Notes: a model not told the origin generated them from the sequence alone. 64,000 bases of DNA from Bog-473 sp963743785 (GCA_963743785.1 CAVURD010000028.1:1-64000); one strand, 5' to 3'. Shown: positions 9,093-17,970, counted from the first letter of the stretch. Numbers and translations: made by a program.

Positions 9093-10107
9093 TCACCCCG
9101 TCTGCGCCAGGCAACGGATCTCGCCGTCGCGCAGGCCGTAGTAGACGAGGATGAGAAGTTTGCGCGCCGCGGCCACCCGGCCGATCTGGGTGCCTCGGCG
9201 TTCGCCCACGTTGCGGTGGTGGCGTCGGATGGGCGTGTCGGCGCGCTGTCGGGCCACAGCCTCGACGGCGGCCCAGCGCACGAGGCGAGAGCCTTGCTTG
9301 GTGATGTGGCCCCGGTGGACCGTGACGTCGGACTCTTTGTGGGTAGGGGTGAGCCCGGCCCAGCTGCACAGATGGCGGGCCGAGGTGAACCTCGAGATGT
9401 CGCCGATCTCGGCCACGAAGATCGCGGCCAGCACCGGGCCGACGCCGGGAATGGCCTGGACGGCGTGGTAGCCGAGGTCGCCGGCGAAGTACGGGGCGGT
9501 CTGCTCTTCGAGCATGGCGATCTCGCGGTTGATGTGATCGATCAGGTCGCGTAACGATTCGACCCGCACCCGGTAGGCGTCGGCCAGGTGGACCTTGTCG
9601 AGGAGGACCTGGCCGCCCACCCCGAACAGGTCGCTCATGGGCACCGCGACGCCCTCTTTCGCCAAGACGGCGTGGACTTGAGACTTGAGGTTGGTGCGCA
9701 AATGGACGAGCTTGCCCCGATAGCGGATGAGCTTCGCGCAGTTCGCGCAGCGGTGGCGGGGCGATCCAGGCTTCGGCCAGACGTCCCATGCGGAGCAAGT
9801 CGACCAGGTCCGTGGCATCGCGCTCATCGTTCTTCACCCGCCGATGGCCCCAGTTGTTGCCCAGTGGATGGGCCAGGTGCACATTGGCCCCGCACTCTTG
9901 GATCACGTCAGCGGCCCAATACCATCCATAGGTCGCTTCCAGTATCACCTCGGGGTGCTCGCCGGCCTTGGCCAGCTCGGCCGCCAAGGCGACGGGGTCG
10001 TTGTCGATGCGCACCGTCTCGAGCGTCTGGCCTGCCTCGTTGCGGCGCACGATCACGCTGCGCCGCCGGTGCAGGTCGATGCCGACATACTGTTGTTGCT
10101 GTTCCAC
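9093..10107 (-). pseudogene. IS110-family transposase, frameshifted (copy 1)
   Basis: A DEDD transposase of about 338 codons. GTG 10107 follows GGAGACTCCC. The N-terminal RuvC-like half reads YVGIDLHRRRSVIVRRNE, ILEATYGWYWAADVIQ and KNDERDATDLVDLLR, carrying the acidic catalytic positions. After LRELRE one extra base near 9733 shifts the frame. The C-terminal Transposase_20 half continues in the next frame (IPGVGPVLAAIFVAEIGDI, SWAGLTPTHKESD, ITKQGSRLVRWA) to a stop at 9093. The closest relative in the window is copy 3 (12085-13098). Inactive as read. Confidence 0.85.
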
Positions 10108-10340
10108 GGGAGTCTCCTTCTGTCGTCTCCGGGTAGGTTTCGCAACCCCAAGTGTGCTCTGCACACCTGGTCCCGGGCGACGGGAGGACTCCCGCGGGCT
10201 CTTCGACTTGGGTTGCGCCGGAGTGGCGACTTTCCTCGCGGTCACGGGATCGCTCCTCGTGCTCGGCGTGCGGGCCCGTGCGCTATACCGATGCCCGTCA
10301 CACGGGAGCTGCGCTGCGCTCCTTCATTACATCAAGTCCC
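10108..10340 (-). ncRNA. Candidate IS110 bridge-RNA region, copy 1
   Basis: The non-coding 5' end of copy 1 is rich in structure: CGCAACCCCAAG (10141-10152) can pair with CTTGGGTTGCG (10207-10217), enclosing smaller hairpins such as GGGAG-GA-CTCCC. IS110 elements encode a structured guide (bridge) RNA in the non-coding end next to the transposase gene. Position and folding fit, but no guide/target pairing was tested. Confidence 0.35.
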
Positions 10341-10484
10341 CACTTTCAGGCCGTTCGGAGCGCGTCGAATCAACCCGTCACGAGACGGCGTAGATGCATA
10401 GGATTTTGGGTGGTCCGGGAGTGACTTCGCCAAAGAGCCGGCCTTCAGGATGCAGAGCCGACCACGCAGGCTTCGAGTCGTTTC

Positions 10485-11521
10485 CTAGTGTCCTCCCGGA
10501 CCCCTTTCGGCGTCGATGACGAGCTGGCGGTAGACGGCGTTGGACACCTGGCGCTTGAGGGAGCGCAGTGCTTCACGCTTGGTCTTGCCCTCGGCGACCT
10601 TGCGCTCGAAGTAGGCTCGGCCCTCGGAGTGGGGCTGGCGGATCTGGCAGATCGCCACCATGTGGATGGCGTTGTTGAGCCGACGGTGGCCCCGCAGCGA
10701 GAGTCGGTGGAACACCCGACCCCCTGAGGAGTGCTCGACCGGCGCGATCCCCGCATAGGCGGCAAAGGAGTCCCGGTTGGCAAAGCGGCGGACATCGCCG
10801 CTGTATCCGATCACCGAGTAGGCGAGGACCGGGCCGACGCCGAAGAGGTCGGTGAGCGAAGTCTTCGACGCCCGCACGGCGGTGCGAATGCGGCGGTGAG
10901 ACTCTTTGATCTGTTCGTCGAGGCGGCCACGTCATCGACGAGCTCGAGCGCCAGCTCGTGGCGCATGTGCTCGATGGGCGTGGCTGGCTCGAACGATCCG
11001 AGGAGCCGATTGGCGTCAGAAACGTAGAGTTCCTTGGCGATTCCCCCAGGTGACAGGTCGGCCAGGGCGTTGTGGAGCCGACAGACCAGCCGGGCCCGCA
11101 GCCTGCCTAGATCGTGATTGCGCTTGGCCAGCAGGCGCATGATCTCGGTGTGGTCGGCCTGGCCGACCGTGCGAAGACCAGTCGAGCGCAAGGCGGCGAT
11201 GGCGACCGAGAATGCGTCGTTGGGATCGTTCTTCTCCGATCGCCCCGTGCCGAGCACCCGAACCCTCGAGGCCAATGTGGGTGGGACGTCGAGGACGTGT
11301 TCGCCGGCATCGACGAGTTGTTGGGCCAGCAGGTAACCGAGACCGCCGGCGGACTCGTTGGTCCAGGTGCGCTCGGCGAAGGGCTCGGCCCACGCCAGCA
11401 GCTTGGATGTCTGCTGGTTTGTAGCTCGGACCGTGACCTTGGCCACCTCCCGTTCATCGCCACCAACGGCCACCGCCGTGTGGCTCGCCTTATGGGGATC
11501 GACCCCGATGATCACCGACAT
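10485..11521 (-). pseudogene. IS110-family transposase, frameshifted (copy 2)
   Basis: ATG 11521 follows AGGAGG. The N-terminal half has IIGVDPHKASHTAVAV, WTNESAGGLGYLLAQ and SEKNDPNDAFSVAIAALR. Near 10923 a base is missing (gccgcc-tcgacgaa), so the frame runs into nonsense, while the C-terminal half continues in another frame as FGVGPVLAYSVIGYSGDV, YAGIAPVEHSSGGRVFH and GRAYFERKVAEGKTKREA to a stop at 10485. Length and domain order match active family members of about 345 residues. Inactive as read. Confidence 0.85.
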
Positions 11522-11708
11522 GAGCACCTCCTCTTGATTGATGGGAACCGCGAGGGCACTCCTGATTCGGATCTGGTGCGCACACTCCTCTTTTGAGCCA
11601 CACCGCGGCGAGATCCAGACGAGTGGCATCTCGAAAGGAAGCCAGCCGGTTACAACCGGCGGCAGGCACTTAAGGGAGCCAGTTCGTCGGGACCTCTGAA
11701 CGCTACGG
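11522..11708 (-). ncRNA. Candidate IS110 bridge-RNA region, copy 2
   Basis: The 5' non-coding end of copy 2. The hairpin CCGGT-TGTA-ACCGG (11646-11659) occupies the same place, about 125 bases before the transposase start, as CCGGC-TCCT-GCCGG in copy 4. The closing T-A pair becomes C-G, a compensatory change expected of a conserved RNA stem. Flanks AAGTGCCTGCCG and TGGCTCAAAAGAGGA are also conserved. This is where IS110 bridge RNAs are expected. Confidence 0.5.
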
Positions 11709-11850
11709 ACTAACCACAACGTCTGCTCACATTCTCAATCAGGCATGTCTGAAGGAGTGGGGCCGTGTCAATACTTTCGGATTGGTTCTTGGGCACGGTG
11801 ATCGACTCGACGAGTGCCACGTGGGCGCGCGCCAGCGAAAGAAGGCAAAT

Positions 11851-13198
11851 GATCGGTCAAGTTGTCGTTGGCGGCACTGCTGCGCCGCGGAGTTCGCACC
11901 AAGGTCTCTCGCCCTTGAGATGGTGAGAGTGGCAGGCTCGGCTGCCAGGCATGTCTTCGCCGAGTGTCTCGGCATGGTGCTGTCCGGCCACGGCCGGTCG
12001 GGCTCAATCACTTTCTCGGCTACGTCACCTATTGAGGTGAGAGCCTTGCCTGCTAGCGAGCGCGCGCCCAGCCGTGTCCGAGCTTCACGCCGCCTTGCGG
12101 TCTTGGAGACAGCGGATTTCTCCGTCTCGAAGGCCGTAGTAGACGAGCGTGAGAACTTTGCGGGCAATGGCCACGTTGGCCTTGTTGCGCCCACAGCGTG
12201 CAGCGATGACGGCGAATTGCTCCCGGAACGCCTCACCGCCGTGATAGCGGACGACGGCCTCGATGGCGGCCCAGCGCACGAGGCGTGAGCCCTGCTTGGT
12301 GATGTGCCCGCGCTGCACCTTCGTATCGGACTCGCGGTGGCGTGGGGTGAGCCCAGCCCAAGAGGACAACGCCTGAGGTGAGCTGAAGCGCTCCACGTCG
12401 CCAATCTCAGCCACAAAGACCGCTGCGAACACCCGACCCACCCCATAGATCGCCTGGATGGCGTTGTAGCCGGCGTCATCCCGGAGGATGGTGTGGGTCA
12501 TGTGATCGAGTTTTGCGATTTCTGTGTCATAGATACGCACCAGGTCACGGAGCACCTCGATGCGGTGTGCATAGGAGTCGGGGAGCTCGAGGGCATTGAA
12601 CTGGGCTGCGCCGCCAATGCCCCACATGTCGCCCCGGCAGGGCAGCACGCCGTTCTTGGCCATCACGGCATGGGTTTGAGCTTTGATCCCGGTTCGCAAG
12701 TGGGAGAGTTTGGCCCGAAAGCGCACCAGCTCCCTGAGCTCTCGGGTGAGGGGCGGAGCGATCCACGCCTCGGCCAGCCGACCCAGACGCAAAAGGTCGG
12801 CGAGGTCCCGAGCGTCGCGCTCATCGTTTTTCACCCGTCGGTGTCCCCAGTCGTTGCCTTGAGGGTTAGCCAGGTGCACGACGTAGCCCATCTCCTTGAG
12901 AAGATCGGCGGCCCAGTATCAGCCATAAGTGGCCTCAATGATCACGTCGCTGCCTGCCGGCGCTTGACTCACCACCTCAGCAAATCCCAACGGGTCGTTA
13001 TCTACTCGCACGGAATCGACCTTGTCTCCCGCCTGGTCCATTCGGTAAATGACCGATCTCCGGCGGTGCAGGTCGATGCCAACGTATTCTCGGTCCATAG
13101 GGGCCTCCCTTTTCGTGGAGCTGCTGTGACAGGCCCAGTCTCGGTCACGAGAGTGGAACCTTCACGGGGAGCGGAGGCCCCGCTCCTTCATGGCATCA
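11851..13198 (-). mobile_element. IS110-family element, copy 3
   Basis: Same subgroup as copy 1: shared CGGTCAAGTTGTCGTT at the 3' side (about 11852), GGGCTCAATCA at 12000-12010, and TGATG-NN-ATGAAGGAGCG at the 5' end (13181-13198). Its 5' non-coding region is shorter than in copy 1, about 100 bases, and holds the hairpin GAGCGG/CCGCTC near 13171-13187. Confidence 0.6.
12085..13098 (-). pseudogene. IS110-family transposase, one in-frame stop (copy 3)
   Basis: A full-length frame of 337 codons from ATG 13098 (preceded by GGGAGG) to the stop at 12085, interrupted only by TGA at 12919-12921. The related copy 1 has TGG (Trp) in the same motif: IIEATYG-stop-YWAADLL here against ILEATYGWYWAADVI there. 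Everything else is in frame, including GIDLHRRRSVIYR, KNDERDARDLADLLR, IYGVGRVFAAVFVAEIGDV and ITKQGSRLVRWAAIEAV. A single G-to-A change explains the disruption. Confidence 0.85.
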
Positions 13199-13291
13199 CT
13201 TTTGGGCGTGTGGACAAGTCTGCCGATGTTAGGTGGGTCGACCGCGATCTTGATCGCAGCTGAATTGTCCACTGTCCGGTTGTCAGGGTTG

Positions 13292-13849
13292 CTACTTGCC
13301 GTCCGAGTCAATCGCGAACTGGCGGCGCGATGCCGGGAGCACACGCCAGAGCCGTCCGACGAGAATCGCCGCCCCAAAGACGCACACGTAGACGAGCGGT
13401 AGCAACGTGCCGCCCACCTCGGTGGCCTTCCCGTTGACGAAGGTGAACGTCGCATCGGTGAAGACATAGGCGACACCGTGCCAGTGGAACAGTCCAGTGG
13501 CGTGCGGATTGGCCGCGACTACACCACCCTTGAAGGTGTCGATTCGGGCATTTGACAACCAGAACATGAGCACGAACGCCGGTAAGAGGACGCAGATTGC
13601 TGCCCACCAGGAAGGTCCCGGTCCGCCGTACTCAGCAGTGACGTACTCGGCGGCCATCGTGCGGACGTTGCCCAACCGACGCACGGCTTCCTTGGTGCCG
13701 ACATCGGCGGAGGCCGCCCGCAGGTTGACTCGCAGCTCGCGGCGCTTCGCGGCCTGGGAACGCAATGGCAGAGTCTGCAAGCCGTTGTTGAGAGTCCACA
13801 CAGCCCGCTCGATACGGAGCCGGTCCGTCCAGCTTAGGGTTCCACTCAT
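13292..13849 (-). CDS. Membrane protein co-transcribed with PadR regulator
   Basis: A 185-residue protein. The soluble N-terminal half (about residues 1-80, LRIERAVWTLNNGLQTLP, REVRVNL-like and EAVRRLGNVRTMAAEYV) resembles the permease-prefix/HAAS-type domains that accompany PadR regulators in actinobacteria. The C-terminal half has about three hydrophobic segments (WWAAICVLLPAFVLMFWL, LLPLVYVCVFGAAILVGRL). ATG 13849 follows GGAAG, one base after the PadR stop, so the two genes form an operon. The usual interpretation is a membrane signalling or permease-associated partner; exact role unknown. Confidence 0.75.
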   Translation of the reverse strand: MSGTLSWTDRLRIERAVWTLNNGLQTLPLRSQAAKRRELRVNLRAASADVGTKEAVRRLGNVRTMAAEYVTAEYGGPGPSWWAAICVLLPAFVLMFWLSNARIDTFKGGVVAANPHATGLFHWHGVAYVFTDATFTFVNGKATEVGGTLLPLVYVCVFGAAILVGRLWRVLPASRRQFAIDSDGK

Positions 13850-13850
13850 T

Positions 13851-14216
13851 TCACACTTCCTTTGTAGGTTGAACTGGTTGGGGCGGGTACGGGCGTGACA
13901 ACACCGGAGTGACGACGCCGGCAAGCGAGAGCCAGGAGGACACGCCATCGGTCAGTGCCGCATAACCGGCCTTGGTGGGTCGGTAGTACTTCCGGGCCGG
14001 ACCCGAACGCGACGAAACCAGACGGGCGCTGACTCGGGACTCGCGTTCGAGCCTTGCGAGGGCGGGATAGACCGTGCCGTCGGAGATATCGGACAATCCG
14101 AGTTGATGCAGGCTCTGAACGACCTCATACCCGTAGGACTCGCGGTCGGCGAGCAGGCGCAGCAACAACAGCGATAGGACCCCTTTGAGGAGCTGAGGAT
14201 CGTGAGTCGGGGGCAT
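13851..14216 (-). CDS. PadR-family transcriptional regulator
   Basis: A 121-residue winged-helix repressor. The signature residues are clear: LLKGVLSLLLLRLLADRESYGYEVVQ (helix 1 and SYGYE), ISDGTVYPALARLERE (recognition helix) and the wing ARKYYRPTKAGYAAL. PadR proteins often autoregulate and control the downstream membrane gene. An inverted repeat over the promoter supports this, and the membrane protein gene starts one base after its stop. Confidence 0.9.
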   Translation of the reverse strand: MPPTHDPQLLKGVLSLLLLRLLADRESYGYEVVQSLHQLGLSDISDGTVYPALARLERESRVSARLVSSRSGPARKYYRPTKAGYAALTDGVSSWLSLAGVVTPVLSRPYPPQPVQPTKEV

Positions 14217-14233
14217 GCGTTCACTCTAAGCCA

Positions 14234-14256
14234 GGTACTATGTATTGTCAAGTACC
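14234..14256 (-). promoter_or_regulatory. Probable PadR promoter/operator
   Basis: GGTACT-N11-AGTACC inverted repeat. Read on the minus strand it contains TTGACA followed by TACATAGTA, so the repeat covers a promoter about 20-40 bases before the padR start. This is the expected place for autorepression. Confidence 0.6.
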
Positions 14257-14273
14257 AAGCTAAACCGGGTTAG

Positions 14274-14750
14274 GGATGACTCGCTCAAACATCCGAGGCG
14301 ACCTTGGGGGAGCAACGGCGTGACGGAGAGGGCTATGCCCTCCGTACTCCGTATTCGTTGGCCGGTGCTCGCGTCGTGATTGCCCCTCCGACGCCCTGCC
14401 AATAAGTATCTCGCCTCATTGATATTGGACGTGCCCCAAAGGGTGCCACCCTGCGGCACTTCGGGGACAGGCGCGTGGAGGCCGACGGTGTTTTGGGGCA
14501 CGCGCTGGACCGATCGAGCCAGTGTCAGTGCAGGAGTTGGAGTGCTGGCGAGGTTGCGAAGGTTGAGGGGCGAGTGGTCGCCGATACCGTGCGCTGAGTG
14601 CCATCATCTCCGCGGTCTGGGAGGCTCGGTGATCTGCCTGTATCGCTCGGCGATCGGAACAAAACTGCTACGTGGCTCCGGGCAATCAACAACGAGAGGC
14701 AAACACTGTGACATCGGTCGTCAGACCGGGTTCATAGCGCCCCGAGGGCG
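14274..14750. other. Intergenic, IS-like remnant
   Basis: No gene was recognised. Bases 14431-14473 contain GTGCCCCAAAG...CTTCGGGGAC, a degenerate inverted repeat, and the 19-mer GGCACTTCGGGGACAGGCG shared with 6333-6351. A further TTTTGGGGCAC follows near 14490. This looks like the ends of a lost insertion element. Confidence 0.4.
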
Positions 14751-15419
14751 TCATTCGTATTCTGCGGAGCCCTGTGTCCAGATGAACGACTGCGCGTCGA
14801 TCATGTCGCGGGGACCCAGGTCCGCCTGGTCGCCTCGGATGCGCCGGGCGAAGTCCAGCAGGCTCGAGTAGGTCTTCCACTGCGGCGTCGATCGGTACTC
14901 GAAGTCGAACTCGTAGGCGTCCGCGGCGATGCGGGTCACGGTCGGCTTCAGGAACATGTGCACGCGCGGCCGGGCAATGAAGCCGAACACTGTCACGATC
15001 GGCCACGTCAGCACTCGGGTCTGGCGCCGCGGGAGCGCCGCCACCTGCTCGGTCCAGCGTTCGAAGCGCCCACGCTCGCGGTCCGAGCCGTAGATCCAAC
15101 CGTGCAGTCCCGTCGCGAAAGTTCGGGCCCCCACCGGATCGCGCAGCGCGTCTCGGAGAGCCATCTTCTCGAAGGAGAACAGCAGGTTGGTGTGAGACTC
15201 GATTCGCAGGCCGCGGCGCGCGATCTCGTCGTAGCCATGGACGTCCAGCAATGATTCGAAAGTTTTGCGGTTCAGCAGCTCGACCCATTCCCGGTGCGCG
15301 TCCCACTTGTAGCTACGCTCGGTCTGAACGTACGACTCGTCCCGGAACCCATCAGGGAAGAAGGCGAGGAAATGCTCGCGGCAACTGCGGGCAGCGGGAG
15401 TCAGCGGGCTCGGTCGCAT
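14751..15419 (-). CDS. Conserved actinobacterial protein of unknown function
   Basis: A 222-residue soluble protein with no assigned function. The text FLAFFPDGFRDESYVQTER, NLLFSFEKMALRDALRDP, LPRRQTRVLTWPIVTVFGF and the terminal RPRDMIDAQSFIWTQGS-type ending resemble a family I have seen annotated only as hypothetical in actinobacteria. ATG 15419 starts just before the conserved part. An upstream ATG at 15473 would add 18 mostly Arg/Ser/Thr residues and overlap the divergent start. Confidence 0.65.
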   Translation of the reverse strand: MRPSPLTPAARSCREHFLAFFPDGFRDESYVQTERSYKWDAHREWVELLNRKTFESLLDVHGYDEIARRGLRIESHTNLLFSFEKMALRDALRDPVGARTFATGLHGWIYGSDRERGRFERWTEQVAALPRRQTRVLTWPIVTVFGFIARPRVHMFLKPTVTRIAADAYEFDFEYRSTPQWKTYSSLLDFARRIRGDQADLGPRDMIDAQSFIWTQGSAEYE

Positions 15420-15471
15420 CCGCCGTCGCGCGCTTGAGCGACGCCGGTTACGGGTACGGGTCAGCGCGGCC

Positions 15472-16005
15472 ATGACACACTCGATACCCACTTCCCCAGT
15501 CGATGAACCTCGATCGGTCGCGACGACCGGGGTCTACGGACTCGACATCGAGACATTCCTGACGGCGCTCGCGGCGGTGCAGGTCGTCACCGTGTTCGAC
15601 GTCCGGCAGCGCCGAGGCGTGCGCGGCTCCCAATACGCATGGGCGAACTCCCGCCGCCTCCAGGCTGCCTTGGCCGGCGCCGGACTCGCGTACGAGCACC
15701 ATCCGGAGCTCGCGCCGACCACTGAGCTACGACACGTGCAGTACAACGAAGACGCACGGCAGGGAGTCGGCAAGCGCTCACGCGTCGAGCTGGCCCCGGA
15801 GTACGCCCGACGGTACGTCGACGAGATCCTCGATCAGGTGGACCTGGACCCGATCGTCGCAACGATGCCGACCCGTGGGACGACCGCACTCCTCTGCGTC
15901 GAGGCCGATCCCGAGGCGTGCCACCGCTCACTGATCGCCGCCCGCCTCGCCGATGAGTACGACGCGACAGTGACACACCTTCGCCCCGATAGGCAGGCTC
16001 GATAG
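15472..16005 (+). CDS. DUF488 domain protein
   Basis: A 177-residue DUF488-family protein. Family marks are TTGVYGLDIETFLTAL at the N-terminus, VVTVFDVRQRRGVRGSQYAWAN, LAYEHHPELAPT and the C-terminal ALLCVEADPEACHRSLIA, where C and H form the conserved CHR motif. DUF488 proteins are small alpha/beta proteins of uncertain biochemical role. The ATG shares the bases CATG with a possible ATG of the divergent gene. Confidence 0.8.
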   Translation: MTHSIPTSPVDEPRSVATTGVYGLDIETFLTALAAVQVVTVFDVRQRRGVRGSQYAWANSRRLQAALAGAGLAYEHHPELAPTTELRHVQYNEDARQGVGKRSRVELAPEYARRYVDEILDQVDLDPIVATMPTRGTTALLCVEADPEACHRSLIAARLADEYDATVTHLRPDRQAR

Positions 16006-16230
16006 CAGCAGCCTCGGGAGCGGAGCTGCTTCCGACCAGGGCGCCTTCAAGGACCTTCCAGAGAACGTCGACATGGCGATCGAAGCTGGGGGACATCTGC
16101 GACCAGACCTGATGCGTTGAACGCCTGTTCCGCTCGAACGCTCGACCTAAACAACACCCCACGCTCCCACGACCACACTGCACGAGCAAGATCCCGCCGA
16201 AGGCTCTCAACGACACTCAGCACGCGCACC

Positions 16231-16488
16231 CTATACCCCGAATCGTGTCCCTCCCGACCGATGATGCGCCCCTGCCAGAGGGCTATGACGTGCTGCGGAG
16301 CGGCTGGGACACATGTCGAGTCCCCTGCGATCGTCGGTCCAGCCGTGCGAGATCAGTCCATCCCGGGCCCGCAGGGCCAGCGATTGGGTCTCATGGTGAT
16401 AGTCGTGCGTTGCCTCAACCCGAAGCGTTGACTGGCAACCTGGAGCCTCGCACCGGACCTCAAAATAAGAGCTGCGTAGATTGACCAT
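16231..16488 (-). CDS. Small CxxxxC...CP protein, STAS-coupled (paralog 1)
   Basis: An 85-residue protein. YFEVRCEAPGCQSTLRV carries two cysteines, and RARDGLISHGWTDDRRGLDMCPSR carries a third, a layout suggesting a small metal site. It is clearly related to proteins encoded at 62080-62280 and in the broken gene at 61471-61737. ATG 16488 overlaps the STAS stop as TGATG and is preceded by GGAGGTG, so the two genes are translationally coupled. This hints at a role in the same signalling pathway. Function unknown. Confidence 0.6.
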   Translation of the reverse strand: MVNLRSSYFEVRCEAPGCQSTLRVEATHDYHHETQSLALRARDGLISHGWTDDRRGLDMCPSRSAARHSPLAGAHHRSGGTRFGV

Positions 16489-16853
16489 CACCCTTGGCAC
16501 CTCCCCAACTCCCCCTTGGCTGGTCGAAGGTTGAAGTATTCACCCAGCCCGGTGACCTCAAAGATCTTTCGCACTCGTGGACGCGGCGAGAAAATGATCA
16601 ACTCTCCCCCCATTGACTCCGCCCTCTTGTGCTCGGCCACCAGCACCGAAATACCAGTGGAGTCGATGAAGTCGAGTTCAGCGAGGTTGAGGGAGACGTG
16701 TATGACCCCCTCACGGGCAAGCTCGGCCAACGTGTCGAAGAGTTGTCCGGCTGTCGCGGCATCAAGTTCGCCGGCGAGCATCACCAGCCCGTGCTGTTCA
16801 GCTGTTCGAATATCAGCATCGAGTCCAATGCTGCGGGAGACCGCTAGCACCAT
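16488..16853 (-). CDS. STAS-domain anti-anti-sigma factor
   Basis: A 121-residue single-domain STAS protein. DFIDSTGISVLVAEHKRA contains the phosphorylatable Ser65 of RsbV/SpoIIAA-type antagonists. These bind an anti-sigma kinase when unphosphorylated, freeing a sigma factor. ATG 16853 is preceded by GAGGTGA; the frame continues upstream but without similarity. GGGTAT with GGAT 17 bases upstream (16945-16971) is a weak stress-type promoter candidate 92 bases before the start. No kinase is adjacent. The downstream partner is the small Cys protein gene. Confidence 0.85.
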   Translation of the reverse strand: MVLAVSRSIGLDADIRTAEQHGLVMLAGELDAATAGQLFDTLAELAREGVIHVSLNLAELDFIDSTGISVLVAEHKRAESMGGELIIFSPRPRVRKIFEVTGLGEYFNLRPAKGELGRCQG

Positions 16854-17116
16854 TGGCGTCACCTCGATTACGAGTGTGTGGACACCGGCTGAGATTGCAG
16901 AGAGCTGCAATCTGGGCTGCGTTCTAACCCTGCCGGCCTTGAATATACCCCTCCCAGACGTACCAGCATCCCAGGGCGGTTTCCCAACTGGGATTGGCGG
17001 GGTTAAGCCGCCAGCGTTCGGGGTAAGCCTCTTGCAAATCCGACCACCAAGCAACCCGCCCGCTGCCGTTTGCGGCTTGGCAACGTGTCTGGGCAGGAAA
17101 GATCAAGAGGTCACTG

Positions 17117-17404
17117 GTGAGGGCCGAAGCCACCTACGAGGTTGTTTACGAGGGCGGGTCCGCCACCCCTGCGGGGTCGTCAACCGCAGCTGCAGCCTTG
17201 AGCATTCAGACCTTTGAAATCGTTGTCTGGGGCGAAGTGGGTCCGACTCTGGTCAGACCGCTCAGTGGCTCCAATACTTTTCACTCGGACCACGGACAGA
17301 CACGCCTGGTAGCTCGCGATGAACAGGCCGCCCTCACCCATTTGTTGGCCGTTCTCGGTGACTCCGACATTTCTCTCGTCTCACTCCACTCAGTAGCCGA
17401 CTAA
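17117..17404 (+). CDS. Small conserved actinobacterial protein
   Basis: A 95-residue protein from GTG 17117. The second half (FEIVVWGEVGPTLVRPLSG, QTRLVARDEQAALTHLLAVL, DISLVSLHSV) resembles a small actinobacterial family with an alternating beta-alpha pattern and unknown function. The first 30 residues are not conserved, so the true start may be internal. Confidence 0.5.
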   Translation: MRAEATYEVVYEGGSATPAGSSTAAAALSIQTFEIVVWGEVGPTLVRPLSGSNTFHSDHGQTRLVARDEQAALTHLLAVLGDSDISLVSLHSVAD

Positions 17405-17673
17405 AACAAAGTGATTCCGATACGTGAACGGCCGATAGGGGGAGGAGCGAAACTCACCAGTCGTCGCCCAGGACGCACACTTCATTGGGACAGCCCCCCC
17501 TCGATCTTCACCGGACGTTTGGCGTCAAGCTTCACTAGGCGGTCCCACGGTGCGCACGCACGTTCGACACCGGCCCTCCGCAACGATGGCGTGAGAATGG
17601 CGCTGCCCTCACCTTGATCGAACACCATTGCCTAACCCTATCGACCGCACAGGATCGGCCCCAACACGGAGAC

Positions 17674-17970
17674 CTAATGCTCCGTCGGAGCCTCGTCAGC
17701 CCCTGTGTCGCCGAGAAGGGGGCCTTCAAGCTCCAAGGCGCCCCCAATCTCTTGGTCCCACAGCATCTGGAGGACCTGCTCGAGCGATTGCCCGGTTGCC
17801 TTTCCGGTCTGGGCCGCCAAGAACACTGCGATAGCGGCGAGGGCCGTGATCAGATGTTCGTGGTCGATCGATGTCGTTCGCCAGAAGTCCAGCGCGCCGA
17901 TCAAGCCGCCTTCCGCATAGGCGATCACCAGTCCCACCGCCTCGGGGAAATCATCTTTGCCCGTAGTCAC
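17674..17970 (-). CDS. Small hypothetical protein
   Basis: A 98-residue acidic protein from GTG 17970, preceded by AAGGTGTGAG. DHEHLITALAAIAVFLAAQTG and QSLEQVLQMLWDQEI look like a helical, possibly membrane-associated protein. Amino-acid composition and third-position GC fit a real gene. No family recognised. Confidence 0.5.
   Translation of the reverse strand: MTTGKDDFPEAVGLVIAYAEGGLIGALDFWRTTSIDHEHLITALAAIAVFLAAQTGKATGQSLEQVLQMLWDQEIGGALELEGPLLGDTGADEAPTEH

Larger units (their letters stand above)
8812..10340 (-). mobile_element. IS110-family element, copy 1
   Basis: Boundaries are inferred by comparing this element with copy 3. Both share CGGTCA(A)GTTGTCGTT at the transposase 3' side (here near 8813) and a block ending GGGCTCAATCA near 9009-9022. 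At the 5' side both share the minus-strand sequence TGATG-NN-ATGAAGGAGCG (here 10317-10334). The element is about 1.5 kb with long non-coding flanks, the normal IS110 layout without terminal inverted repeats. It lies head-to-tail with copies 2 and 3. Confidence 0.6.
10412..11708 (-). mobile_element. IS110-family element, copy 2
   Basis: A second IS110 subgroup, most similar to copy 4 (19752-21052). The two share about 90 bases after the transposase, bounded by TCCGGGAG and CTCCCGGA (here 10413-10420 and 10493-10500 on the minus strand). They also share a 5' end starting CCGTAGCGTT-N-AGAGGTCC (11690-11708). The element sits between copies 1 and 3 in the same orientation with very short spacers. 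Confidence 0.6.

Noticed and set aside
14380..14871. Plus-strand frame of 163 codons
   Set aside because: Overlaps the likely IS remnant and the 3' end of a conserved minus-strand gene; no motif.
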